A stretch of 64,000 bases of DNA from Paralvinella palmiformis. Taxonomy: Eukaryota; Annelida; Polychaeta; Terebellida; Alvinellidae. A program made the position numbers and the translations under genes. The first letter of the stretch is position 1; each line of letters starts with the position of its first letter. The stretch is from NCBI GenBank assembly GCA_025642065.1, contig JAODUP010000503.1:62001-126000 (forward strand), given 5' to 3'. The notes below the pieces were generated by a model, which did not search any database, was not told the origin of the DNA, and worked only from the letters and a program-made list of their open reading frames with translations. Of the stretch, positions 1 through 10,744 are shown one piece after another.

Positions 1-52
1 GGACGTTTCTTCAGGGGACTGAATCCAGAGTGGCGACTTTTCTTGCTGAGAC

Positions 53-871
53 AGGCAACAGGCACAGAGCATCAACATACCTAAACACCCTTCGAAACCT
101 ATCTCCATAAATCTAAATACAACTATACATACATTAATCTAAAAATAAAATGTTCCATACCTCCACATATTGATAGATGTGTGCGTATACCTAAGCATCT
201 GTCTGGTCTACTCATCAGCCTGTGGGAATCAGCTAATTCGCTTTTCGTACGCGACAAATATGTCACGTCCACAGGAAAGCGGCTGCATGCAGGCTACGTA
301 CAAAAAGAGGAAGCAAGTAAAAACATACCATTTGATATCACAGCTCGCAGCAAACAACAGGTGTGTGTGTGGTTCAATGGTGACTTGCTACATACATATC
401 ATAAACTATTTTGACACCACAGTTTACATTCAACAGTAATTTTCTGTGGTCCAAAAGAAACCTGTATATAAAACATTTCGACACCTCAGATGCTGGCCTC
501 AGCTTTATTCTGGGTTCGAATAACTGAATAAATCCTACCTATATGAACCATGTATCAATACAAGTCCGACTAGTCTGGCGTCGAAATTCTTCTCTAACCT
601 AAGTGAAAATTCAAGCCCTATATATAGCCTCAGCGTGTTAACAAACATTACAGTTTGTTCATAACAAAGAGAATGTACAATAACTCAGTATGGACTCACT
701 GAAGTGATTTAACTAAAATAAAAAGAAAGAGGCAATACCGCATAATGGATTATTACTGGACAAGAACGAAATATCGTCTCAAACCTGAGTAAATACTATG
801 ATTTACTCGAACTTAACAGCTAACCCTCATACGTTTCCGTTCATCACTAAGGGAACGTTCATTCACGCTTA
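53..871. repeat. Direct repeat copy 1 (~819 bp), LTR-like in composition
   Basis: This block is nearly the same as 7453-8269, in the same orientation. Homology begins at AGGCAACAGGCACAGAGC and ends at GGAACGTTCATTCACGCTTA. It contains a TATATAAA box near 464, an AATAAA near 528 and a second TATATATAG near 619, so it could be a retroelement long terminal repeat or a non-autonomous element. The edges lack a clear TG...CA pair, and no gag/pol lies between the two copies. Small open frames inside it (170-439 and overlapping) are not conserved between the copies and are not called as genes. Confidence 0.85.
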
Positions 872-2365
872 ATTTAGCGTCCCTAAGTATATGCAGTTAG
901 GTGTGGTGGGATCTAAATTAAAGCGCCTATCCACTTGATCTATTTGACCCATGGTCGAGAATAGCGGATTTCAGGCAGATCTCCGATACTGTGAATGACA
1001 CATCGGGATTATAATAGCTATACATTTAACAAATTTCCTATATCAGTGTAATGTAATTACTCATACACAGAGTATTTTAACAGTCTGTGTATGATATTTC
1101 TTAAGAATAATTAACTTTCTATAAAATGTCTTCATAATTGAATATAAATCTGTTTAATTAATATTTTTCGGTAATCTATTGTTCTCTATATGACTGTTAG
1201 GTCAGTACAATTACCAATCACTTGACGAATATTTTGTTAATGCTTGAATGTAAACTCCAAATCGTGAGATCGAATCCTAGTGATTCTTGTCATTGGGTTG
1301 TCTTTCTATCAGTGAAAGACTTCCGCCAGATTACATCTATTCCAAAAGCAATTAACTTCAGGCCATATTTCCCAAACGTAACCAGCGATGAGCCTAAAAA
1401 ACAATGTTCATCAATTAATAACCGTCAATAATAAATAGATAAACACACACAAAATATTAATCCTTGCTTTTCAAAGTTACTTATACTACTCGCTAATATT
1501 TCCTTTTTAGAGAGAATACAGGAAGGATAGTTCGCGTCTATAAAAATGTGGCACCATTCCACATTCACATTTAGCCTTGTGCATAATATAAGAAATCCAG
1601 TTTTTTTTATAGATACGACAAAACTATGATGTTTTATCACCCATGCATAAATAAAAACATTTCATGAATATGTTTTTCTATTGGTATTGACAATCATTCA
1701 AATTAAAGACTATCCAATCTAGTTATAACGAACTTGGTAATACACCGTGCCACTGATCCTCAGGTCGTGGGATAAAATTCCAGTATTATCTATGTCAGTT
1801 GGATTTTCATTCTCTTAAACAATGCTTCTTATGGAATAGATCATAGGTTACGTGTATCCAATGTTCAATAAAACGTCTGGATTAGACAACACGGTCAACC
1901 CTTTGAGGAAAATACCAAATGTTGGATACTTCACTAAAATGAATTGATTCATAGGAAGGTAATCTGCTGTGAAGAATCTTCAGCGTGACAATAGATGGAA
2001 TAGAAATCTATAAATCGTGTATTCTTTAAGTCTAGGGATGCTCCTTTCTGTTTGCTTTAGAGAATTAAGTGGATATTAAGAGAATATCTCTCAGACATAT
2101 TCATTCCCACGATCAGTCTTCAAGTTATTAAATAGTGAATAATTTAGCCATATTTCATCACTTTGACATCATTTATGATGACATGTTCTTATATTTTAAG
2201 GAAGTTATTCCTAGCCATTGACATTTATAATCAATATACGATATAACATGTCCAAGAAGATCCAGAAATATGACTAGAGCTGATTATTACAACGAATGGA
2301 GCTCAATGAATACAGATATTTATTCTGATATAAGAGAGATAGGAAGATTCAAACGTATATTGCTA

Positions 2366-2368
<3 letters not shown>
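872..2368. other. AT-rich non-coding stretch
   Basis: No exon-like open frame with splice signals, RNA gene or recognisable transposon was seen. Short open frames at 1222-1431 and 1425-1640 look like chance. Confidence 0.5.

Positions 2369-2434
<66 letters not shown>
2369..2434. repeat. Compound microsatellite (CA)n(TA)n
   Basis: A (CA)n run of about 28 bases passes through ATGCA into about 34 bases of (TA)n. Confidence 0.95.
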
Positions 2435-2436
<2 letters not shown>

Positions 2437-2786
2437 CTCTTCTTATTATTAATGAACAGTTAGCCATATTCAGCATTCTCTGACATGAACATTTGTCTCT
2501 AAAGTTAGATTTACTGGATGTACTACATATACAGTGTATTAAGATGTTAATATAAGTTGTACATCCATCAATTATAACTTTAGAGACAAATACCCTTATT
2601 CTCTAAGGTGGCATTTATTTGTGACCTTCAGAACAACGCTGCTACTGGCGATAATTTTATTAAACTGTATTACATCTTATTGGAATAAACGAAACTCCCA
2701 GTTGCTTATTGACTAACACTTACAAACACAACCATCGACGTGGTAATATATCGAAATCTTATATTCTTTAACTTAATATTGATAGA

Positions 2787-2920
2787 TGATAATTGATGTT
2801 TTACGGCCACTTTTGTCCACGTGGTAGGCTAAATGGGCCGAGCGACCTCCAAAGGTAATGAAGCGAAGTCAAAGATGAAACAACCTTCAGATATGCCCAT
2901 GCCGAGATTCGAACACTAGA
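2787..2920 (-). mobile_element. tRNA-derived SINE, family 1, 5'-truncated
   Basis: On the minus strand this matches the body of the full-length SINE at 17451-17648: the GGGCATATCTGAAGG segment, the TTTGACTTCGCTTCATTACC segment and the AAAAGTGGCCGTAAAACATC tail. The tRNA-like head is cut off just upstream of box B (GTTCGAATC-like at 2904-2912). It is flanked by a 9-bp direct repeat ATTGATAGA at 2778-2786 and 2921-2929, which supports insertion by target-primed reverse transcription. Confidence 0.85.
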
Positions 2921-2929
2921 ATTGATAGA

Positions 2930-4415
2930 ATAATGTAGATGGACATCAGTATATCAATACAGTTAAGTTCAAAAGTGTTTTAATCCACAATAAACGTTCA
3001 CAAATAACATAATAAAAAAGTTAAATATTGGCCAACAATCTCTCTAACAGAGAGCATTATTCCATCTATTTAGCTTCTTCAATGTAATATTCTGAGACAT
3101 CTAAAAGCAGGTTAAGTAGAAAGATGAACCATGGAGAAATTATTAACCATAACTATGACAAATATGACTGTCACGTCTATGTCAATTAATAATAACTGAA
3201 GATTTTGGAAAACACAAAATCATGATTAGTAGATAAGAGTCTCTAAAAACTAACTTCCAGATCCCAGATTTTAATACATTAGAATTATTTCTAATTTCAG
3301 CCATATTACCACAAACTTTATCTAAGCTAAATCCCAGTATATCGATCTCAAAACTATGCAGAATCATTTATATATGTTTTTGGTAAAGAACACGAAACAA
3401 TAGATCATAATTGCATTACTTTCTACTTTACGTTAGCATATAAGTATTAGGGGTCACGATATTGTCTTTATTCATGAAACGTAAAGTGGCTACCTATATC
3501 CATTTATCGCCAGTAACAATTCCATAGATCTTAGAACAAAAACATATTCTTATTTATATCAAGTAGAATTGACTGTCACCGAATGAAACATTCTTCATAA
3601 TCAACAAAAATAATCCTTCTTCATTCCCCCCGTAATAGTAACTCAGCTTCTCGGCTCTTATCCCATTAACATCCTTGATTACTTACTTTTCGGGATGGTA
3701 CATCCTACATCCTTTATCAACTATTAACTGTTAATTAGCAGGAAATCCTTATAACCAATGGCTCACTGTGTCAACATACGTGACTTGTGTGACTTTTGTA
3801 ACTTGGCCAAGATAAGCAAAAACTATGGATACAGTTCACTGTTACAATGAACATTCATCAACAACATAGTGTAAATGCAAAAGAGGCGGGCTGAGCTATC
3901 GCATTTACCTCAAAAACACCTCAGAGCTAATGCTTATAGTAGTTGCTGAATCAGAAGTGGCGCGAGTAATAGGGAAGTTAGAATTGAATTAAATATAAGC
4001 TAAGCCAAAGACTATCGAGATCGGTACTGGTTTAATTGGGCAAACAACTCATAATAAGCGCCCTTGAACTAAACATTAGGATATGTGGCGCTGTAATAAG
4101 TGCTATGTTATGTTATGTTATATATAATTCAAATACCAATAATATATACTTCTATCCTGTCTGTGTCTGTCTTCTACATGGCGGCGCCCACATACCAGTT
4201 ATAGTCGATGAAGTATCACTTTAAATTGGATCATTTAATATGTGACTGATCGTGTTCATATTTTAACATCATTTATATTTGTTTTAGTCCTTAAAATTTG
4301 AAATAAAAGTGAACAGTTCCTGTAATACACAGAGCAAGAAACATCTTTTAGAAGATAAATGAAGAAAAATATAACTGTGGTTTTGCCAGTTTAAATACAA
4401 TATGGCTCCTATTTT
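2930..4415. other. AT-rich non-coding stretch
   Basis: No supported gene or repeat was seen. Open frames at 3182-3367 and 4036-4224 lack any recognisable protein character. Confidence 0.5.
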
Positions 4416-4454
4416 ACACACACGCGCGCGCGCACGCGCACGCACACGCACACA
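4416..4454. repeat. (CA/CG)n simple repeat
   Basis: An alternating purine-pyrimidine tract of CA and CG dinucleotides, capable in principle of forming Z-DNA. It immediately precedes a SINE head. Confidence 0.85.
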
Positions 4455-4456
4455 AT

Positions 4457-4824
4457 GTTTTCCGGTGGTCTAGCGGTTAAGCGCGTTGCACTTTGTGCCA
4501 AGGGTAACAGGTTCGATCCCATCAAGAGGTCGAAACCTTTCGAGAGATTAATTTCTCGGCTCATAACATCATGGGTGGATGACCACGTTAAATGGCGCTG
4601 CCGTCTCCACTGAATTAATTAAAAAATGGAACGTTAAAGACCCCCCCCCCGAGGACGTAATACACTCTAGCTCTGACCACTCGGGCTATTTCGACTCCAT
4701 CTTTCCGTATTGCACCCTTGTGAGTGGTGGGGGGAGGGGTTATGAACAACCACTCAATAAACAGGAATACCCTCATATGTGAAACACGTCGGTAATCCTA
4801 TATAAATATACTGTGAATAAATAA
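4457..4824 (+). mobile_element. tRNA-derived SINE, family 2
   Basis: The head carries an RNA polymerase III box A-like TGGTCTAGCGGTTAAGCG (4467-4485) and a box B GGTTCGATCCC (4510-4520), spaced as in a tRNA. The body has the ACGTTAAAGACCCCC motif seen in many invertebrate SINEs, followed by a TC-rich segment and an AT-rich tail ending in AATAAATAAAA. The tRNA-like fold is not complete enough to call a real tRNA. No target-site duplication was identified. Confidence 0.7.
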
Positions 4825-4854
4825 AACCACCCCCTTCAACTCCCATTATTACCC

Positions 4855-5265
4855 ACGTTTGTGAGATGTCTCCCTGGTAGTCGACAGTCGGTCATATATG
4901 TCCCAGATGTTATCGGCACTGAAGCAAAACAAATCGCTTGCTCACTCACTCAAACATCCTTAAACCAAACGCCATACCACGTATTTATCTAGTTGATTCA
5001 GAGCTAAGGATATTGTTACAATGACCGGACCCAGTTAAATACTTCTGACAACCCTCATAACAGTAACAGTTCTCTACGGTCTAATCTCTTAGAGGGTGTA
5101 AATAGCTAAACATCGGACCAAAAGCAGTTAGTGATGTCGTTAACAAACCAGACTTACTGTACTACCTCAAAATAAAGACAAGACAAAATAACTAACGCTT
5201 GTTCAGTAAAGAACAATATATTTAAACAATACCCCAATACTGTAGCTGTCTAAAATTCTTGCTTA
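4855..5265. repeat. Dispersed repeat shared with 15120-15735
   Basis: Two segments recur. The first (CTGGTAGTCGACAGTCGGTC to CACTCACTCAAACATCC, ~4870-4970) resembles 15660-15735. The second (ACAAGACAAAATAACTAACG to TAGCTGTCTAAAATTC, ~5175-5257) resembles 15240-15320. The identity is diverged, so this is an old interspersed repeat of unknown class, possibly SINE-related. Confidence 0.5.
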
Positions 5266-5275
5266 CATCGATTAT

Positions 5276-6320
5276 ATAATCGTCAGTGTCTTCAGGACAT
5301 TTGTTTGGTATTATATGATCGTCAGTGTCATCAGGACATTTGTTTGGTATTATATGATCGTCAGTGTCATCAGGACATTTGTTTGGTATTATATGAACGT
5401 CAGTGTCATCAGGACATTTGTTTGGTATTATATGATCGTCAGTGTCATCAGGACATTTGTTTGGTATTATATGATCGTCAGTGTCATCAGGACATTTGTT
5501 TGGTATTATATGATCGTCAGTGTCATCAGGACATTTGTTTGGTATTATATGATCGTCAGTGTAATCAGGACATTGGTTTGGTATTATATGATCGTCAGTG
5601 TCATCAGGACATTTGTTTGGTATTGATCGTCAGTGTCATCAGGACATTGGTTTGGTATTATATGATCGTCAGTGTCATCAGGACATTTGTTTGGTATTAT
5701 ATGATCGTCAGTGTCATCAGGACATTTGTTTGGTATTATATGAACGTCAGTGTCATCAGGACATTTGTTTGGTATTATATGATCGTCAGTGTCATCAGGA
5801 AATTTGTTTGGTATTATATGATCGTCAGTGTCATCAGGACATTTGTTTGGTATTATATGATCGTCAGTGTCATCAGGACATTTGTTTGGTATTATATGAT
5901 CGTCAGTGTCATCAGGACATTTGTTTGGTATTATTTGATCGTCAGTGTCATCAGGACATTTGTTTGGTATTATATGAACGTCAGTGTCATCAGGACATTT
6001 GTTTGGTATTATTTGATCGTCAGTGTCATCAGGACATTGGTTTGGTATTATATGATCGTCAGTGTCATCAGGACATTTGTTTGGTATTATATGATCGTCA
6101 GTGTCATCAGGACATTTGTTTGGTATTGATCGTCAGTGTCATCAGGACATTTGTTTGGTATTATATGATCGTCAGTGTCATCAGGACATTTGTTTGGTAT
6201 TATATGATCGTCAGTGTTATCAGGACATTTGTTTGGTATTATATGATCGTCAGTGTCATCAGGACATTTGTTTGGTATTATATGATCGTCAGTGTCATCA
6301 GGACATTTGTTTGGTATTTA
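5276..6320 (+). repeat. 39-bp tandem satellite, ~27 copies
   Basis: The unit contains CGTCAGTGTCATCAGGACAT followed by TTGTTTGGTATTATATGAT. Copies are highly uniform, with recurring variants: GAACG for GATCG (three copies), ACATTGG for ACATTTG (three copies) and TTATTTG for TTATATG (two copies). Two units (~5619 and ~6120) lack ATAT and are 35 bp long; they lie about 500 bp apart. Because 39 is a multiple of three, open frames of up to 278 codons run through it as 13-residue repeats. These open in more than one frame and are a by-product of the period, so no protein is called. Confidence 0.97.
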
Positions 6321-6700
6321 TTTCAACCCGCACTCGCTGATAATCCTACATCATTTTGTATTATTACAGTAGGATTAATTCCAATTACTGGAGGTTATGT
6401 ATTGATGAACTGGGTGATATATTATGTCATGTAACAACGTCATTTTTATATCAAGCAACGTAAGTACTTATATTGTCAAAGGGAAACACATTAAATACCA
6501 CCCAGTGGTGATATAGATGATTGTGCGGACAATATAGGGGTCGATGGGAAGACAGCTTAGGCTACACTCGTCCCTGTAATTTCCACTATAATGATTGAAT
6601 ACACTCTGATGTATGCATATGTGTTCGTGTGTAAATAGACATGGGCATGTGTGTGTATGTATCTGATGTGTGTGTATATCTATGTGTATGTATATATATG

Positions 6701-6706
<6 letters not shown>

Positions 6707-6791
<85 letters not shown>

Positions 6792-6796
6792 TGTGT
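6707..6796. repeat. (TG)n microsatellite
   Basis: About 90 bases of nearly pure TG with two interruptions; preceded by TGTATATATATG-rich sequence. Confidence 0.95.
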
Positions 6797-7452
6797 TTTA
6801 TAAAGATAGTTAAGGCGCTGGCACAGGTGTTATACTTTCATTCAAGCAACAATTAACTCCAAACTGATTTTTAAAAAAATATTTAATTGTAAGTATAATT
6901 AATTACCGGTAAAATTAGAGAAAAATTAAAAGAAAAAAGAAAATTTCTAAAATAATCCAAAAGAGGATAATCTAAATATAAAAAAAGAAGAAACTATGAT
7001 TAAACCAAAACCAGGCTTTGTGTCGAACACTACGGCCAAGAAAGATTAAACCTAAAATGGAGAAATAAAATATTAATACACAGTATGAATAATGTGTGAA
7101 TAATATCAGCATAAATCAGAATAAATTCAGATTAATACTAATAGCAGCGATATAACACGACTCAACCCAATAGCAACGACCGGTTTCGACCTATTCAAGT
7201 CTTCATCAGGTTGCATAGAATGTCTCCAGGAGTATAAATCCATCAAGCAGCATTGTATGAATTAATAGGTCGTTTCGCCAGACCACATAAGAGGACAACA
7301 ATATAGATTCTACATTCTACATAACAAAGCTAATAAACTCAAACATGTTGTAATAACGACATAACTTTCTTACATTGGTGTAATAAGGAATCTGGATGGA
7401 AATAGATAAGATGTCTGGCACGGGCAATGTGCGTTTTAGGGTACATAGTAAG
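6797..7452. other. AT-rich spacer with a CTGATGA/GAAA motif
   Basis: No gene was seen. On the minus strand at 7184-7209 there is a CTGATGA...GAAAC arrangement with a short GAC/GTC pairing between (see findings). This is a motif type met in retroelement tails. Confidence 0.4.
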
Positions 7453-8269
7453 AGGCAACAGGCACAGAGCATCAACATATCTAAACATCCTTCGAAACCT
7501 ACCTCCATAAATCTAAATACAACTATACATACATTAATCTAAAAATTAAATCTTTCATACCTCCACATATTGATAAATGTGTGCGTACACCTAAGCATGT
7601 GTCTGGTCTACTCATCAGCCTGTGGGAACCAGCTAATTCGCTTTTCGTACGCGACAAATATGTCACGCCCACAGGAAAGCGGCTACATGCAGGCTACGTA
7701 CAAAAAGCGGAAGCACGTAAAAAACATACCATTTGATACCACAGCTCGCAACAAACAACACGTGCGTGTGGTTCAATGGTGACTTGCTACATACATATCA
7801 TAAACTATTTTGACACCACAGTTTACATTCAACAGTAATTTTCTGTGGTCCAAAAGAAACCTGTATATAAAGCATTTCGACACCTCAGATGCTGACCTCA
7901 GCTTTATTCTGGGTTCGAATAACTGAATAAATCCTACCTATATGAACCATGTATCAATACACGTCCGACTGGTCTGGCGTCGAAGTTCTTCTCTAACCTA
8001 AGTGAAAATTCAAGCCCTATATATAGCCTCAGCGTGTTAACAACATTACAGTTTGTTCATAACAAAGAGAATGTACACTAACACAGTATGGACTCACTAA
8101 AGCGATTAAACTAAAATAAAAACAAAGTAGCAATACTGCACAATGGATTATTACTGGACTAGAACGAAATATCGTCTCAAACCTGAGTAAATACTACGAT
8201 TTATTCCAACCTAACAGCTAACCCTCATACGTTTCCGTTCATCACTAAGGGAACGTTCATTCACGCTTA
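7453..8269. repeat. Direct repeat copy 2 (~817 bp)
   Basis: Partner of 53-871, offset by exactly 7400 bp at its left edge, with scattered substitutions and a few single-base indels. It retains the TATATAAA (near 7864) and AATAAA (near 7927) signals at the same relative places. The sequence diverges abruptly after CACGCTTA. Confidence 0.85.
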
Positions 8270-9193
8270 GATATTTGTACCCACGTATAAACATATTCAT
8301 TACCGTTTTCTCGATTCTACATCAGAATAACATTATCCAAAGTGATTTACCGCAAGGTGGGAGAGACTTTGCTCCAATTTCAACAAACTTGGTAATATAA
8401 CTTCTTGAAAATTATGATTTAAAAAGCTGTTTGTGGTGTCAATTTAAGGGGAAGGGGGACAGGTATAAGCAGAACTACTGAATACCTTGGAAACGTGTTG
8501 CGTTGAGTGCATAGACCTAAATATGTTTTCTTTTATGTCAATGGTTGAGTGATACAACGCGCATTTGCTTAGTGGCCAAAGTCATCCCACGAAAGGGTGA
8601 CTTCGGCTACTGAGTAAATTCGAATTATGAGGTAATGATTGAACAAAGCCATCCCCTTTCGAGGTTGGCATTGACCATATAAAACAGGAGATATCACTAT
8701 ACTAGTGTACCTAATTGGGTTTACCAAAGAATAACACTTTTCATCAAACACCTTTTGGCCACAAGCCAGATTTAATGAATCCAGGACATAATATCTCGGA
8801 CATAATCCCCACAGGAGATAAAATAAAGATTTTATTTCACCAATTTATTTTAGTTAAATTAATTATTTTTCCTCCCATTAATAAATTAAGTACTTTAATT
8901 ACTAAAATACTTTTTTATTAAAATATTTTTTCATCAAAATGATTTTTTGTTGTTCATTTAATATATGAACAATAATTTCAATGTAATACTTCATAAATGA
9001 CAGAGTCTATTGAGACGAGGGAGATCAAGTTGTAAGCAAATTAAGCCTGATATTTGTTAATCTGCTTGGTATCATTGGAAGTCACATAGTTGTCGATTTC
9101 TATCTATCGAATCCAGTAGTCTGTTGTGTATCAGGAAGCCAAGTATTATCTTGTAGCAACATTATCAGAATGACAACTATTACTACTAATATT

Positions 9194-9544
9194 ATGGAGG
9201 TCATCAAGAGAGAGAAGGATGGAATAAAGCTCATACAAGATGGATATATGTACAACTAGAAGTATGCCCAGAAGACAGTCATCAGATGGGAATGTTCCAA
9301 TTGTGTTACATTCTCGTGCAAGGCTGGTATCACCACTAACCTTGAGGTGAAGACTGCTAATACCAGTTCTACCCCTCACATACATGATCCACAAGATACG
9401 ACTATCTCAGCTACCAATCTACATATTACCATGCTGGAACATGCCAGAAGATCCCATGAAACTCCCACACAGCATCTCACTGGCCTAACCACGGACACTA
9501 GCATAGAACCCAAACTCAGTCAGAAAACTGATCTGATAAGATGA
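9194..9544 (+). pseudogene. FLYWCH-type zinc-finger fragment of a MULE transposase
   Basis: One frame from ATG 9194 to TGA 9542-9544 is open except for a single TAG at 9257-9259. The peptide has the FLYWCH layout: KREKDG-x-KLIQDGYMY, then a WEC segment, a C in FSCKAG, a GITT strand, and a paired-histidine HIHD segment. That gives the Cys-Cys-His-His zinc ligands. FLYWCH fingers commonly form the N-terminal DNA-binding part of a class of animal Mutator-like transposases, and the neighbouring downstream fragment fits this. With the stop codon and the missing catalytic core it is not functional. A domesticated host FLYWCH protein is unlikely given the truncation. Confidence 0.75.
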
Positions 9545-9590
9545 GTGGACCAAGATCGACGATAGAGTAATATAATGGAGTAACAATAGT

Positions 9591-9669
9591 GTATCAAGGT
9601 TCTTGCACTTTCTGATGGTTACTGGAATAATCTTCCAGTAACCATCAGAAAATGCAAGACCCTTGATAC
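9591..9669. repeat. 36-bp near-perfect hairpin at a LINE 3' end
   Basis: Arms 9591-9626 and 9634-9669 are inverted copies with two mismatches and a 7-base loop. The right arm lies in the LINE coding tail (peptide NLPVTIRKCKTLDTF), so the left arm is an inverted duplicate of it. Confidence 0.9.
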
Positions 9670-9835
9670 CTTCAAAAAGAAGATAAAAACTAATCTTTTT
9701 GTTTCAGCTTTTCCTAGCTGAATATATTATATATTTGGCTCGAAAGAATTATGTATTTTTAAAGATATAAATATGTTACATCCATAGATATAGGGCAATA
9801 TATATATTTTGTATATTATTATTATTAAAATTATC
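9627..9835 (+). mobile_element. Non-LTR retrotransposon 3'-end fragment
   Basis: The plus strand reads WNNLPVTIRKCKTLDTFKKK followed by TNLFVSAF and a stop. This is the typical end of CR1/L2-type reverse-transcriptase ORFs (WN-LP--IR----FKK-LKT-LF). An AT-rich tail with GGCAATAT and TTATTATTATTA follows. It sits inside the MULE relic. Confidence 0.8.
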
Positions 9836-9867
9836 TTTTCGTGTATGCCGGATGCCACCTATCCATG

Positions 9868-10080
9868 AGCCTTCAATCTGAAATGTCCACGCTATTGCCT
9901 TGGCTAGAGGCTCTAGAACCAACAATATATGCGAAGCATTCATGAAGCAATCTGTGGAGAGCAATTGACAGTCTGCACAAGGATCGAGCCCTGGTTGAAG
10001 ATCATTCAATATGGCACAGTCACTCTGCAGGCCAAACTACACAAGATTTGTTCAGACAGGAACCAGGATATCAAAACAAT
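9868..10080 (+). pseudogene. MULE transposase late-domain fragment
   Basis: Across two frames the plus strand gives a WNVH-like segment (NVHAIALARGSRTNNIY) and then LWRAIDSLHKDRALVE. In intact FLYWCH-MULE transposases a WNVH...TNN-EGWN stretch is followed by H-P-LW--I--L-KDQALV at this spacing. Stops and at least one frameshift break it. It follows the FLYWCH fragment in the same orientation. Confidence 0.65.
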
Positions 10081-10448
10081 TCCTACGGTTCTGAGGGGAA
10101 TTAGTCATTTGATTCGATGGAAATAACTTTTGATGTGGGAAGAAATGTCAAAATAGTTTTTAATTAAGTTGTATATTAAAATTTGGGTTTTTATACTTTC
10201 TTTTTGTTTTCATGTGTGGGGATTATGTGCTGGGGGGATTATGTCCTGAGGGAATTATGTCTGATGGGTTATTGTCCGAGGGGATTATGAACTTCTGAAA
10301 AAAGACAAAAAGTTCGATAAAATGCCACTCTTGCTACTGGTACTGATATTGTAGGTACTTATCTGTACCATACAGTAAGGTATAGTCCCTTTACATTTTA
10401 TGCCAAGCACTGAACTACGGTACGGTACGCCTATTCGGCACATATTCA

Positions 10449-10736
10449 TTGGTACAAATCAAAAACAGTTCTAGTGTTTTTCTTGTTCTTGGCAAGGGAG
10501 TATGGTGTCCATTCACTGTCACTGGACAGCGCCACAAAGAGTCATCAGTGTCAGAAGAGTTCAAAGAAATTTCAAAATACGTTTTGAATGGAAATGGTTC
10601 AATCATTATACAGAGCTATGGTAGCCAAAACAATCTCGCCAACATCACGAACATGGTCAGTAAAAGCGGGGGTGTGATTTGGCCACCCAGTAATTACATA
10701 TTGTCTGTAAAACCAGGAAACATATTTTCATGGTAA
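10449..10736 (+). other. Unrecognised 95-codon open frame
   Basis: An ATG-to-stop frame with a varied, non-repetitive composition (for example GVWCPFTVTGQRHKESSVSE). I do not recognise the family. It lies just outside the right end of the MULE relic and has no flanking splice signals that I trust. It may be an old transposon fragment or chance, and is not called as a gene. Confidence 0.2.
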
Positions 10737-10744
10737 TTATTCTT

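Larger units (their letters stand above)
8780..10280 (+). mobile_element. Decayed MULE-like DNA transposon (FLYWCH type)
   Basis: The left flank (8783-8813) carries CAGGACATAAT and CGGACATAATCCCC motifs. The right flank (10208-10280) carries the same motifs inverted (GGGGATTATG, GGATTATGTCCTGAG, TTGTCCGAGG), as expected for repeated subterminal or inverted termini. Inside, in order on the plus strand, are a FLYWCH zinc-finger relic (9194-9544), a LINE tail (9591-9835) and a late MULE transposase segment (9868-10080). The central catalytic part is missing. The order fits a single internally deleted transposon later hit by a LINE. The ends are approximate and no target-site duplication was established. 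Confidence 0.65.

Noticed and set aside
5305..6434. Long open frames (274 and 278 codons) as a repeat protein
   Set aside because: They lie wholly within the 39-bp satellite, more than one frame is open, and the 13-residue period follows from 39 being divisible by three.
53..8269. Complete LTR retrotransposon
   Set aside because: The direct copies look LTR-like, but no gag, protease, reverse transcriptase or integrase sequence lies between them and the termini lack a clear TG...CA.
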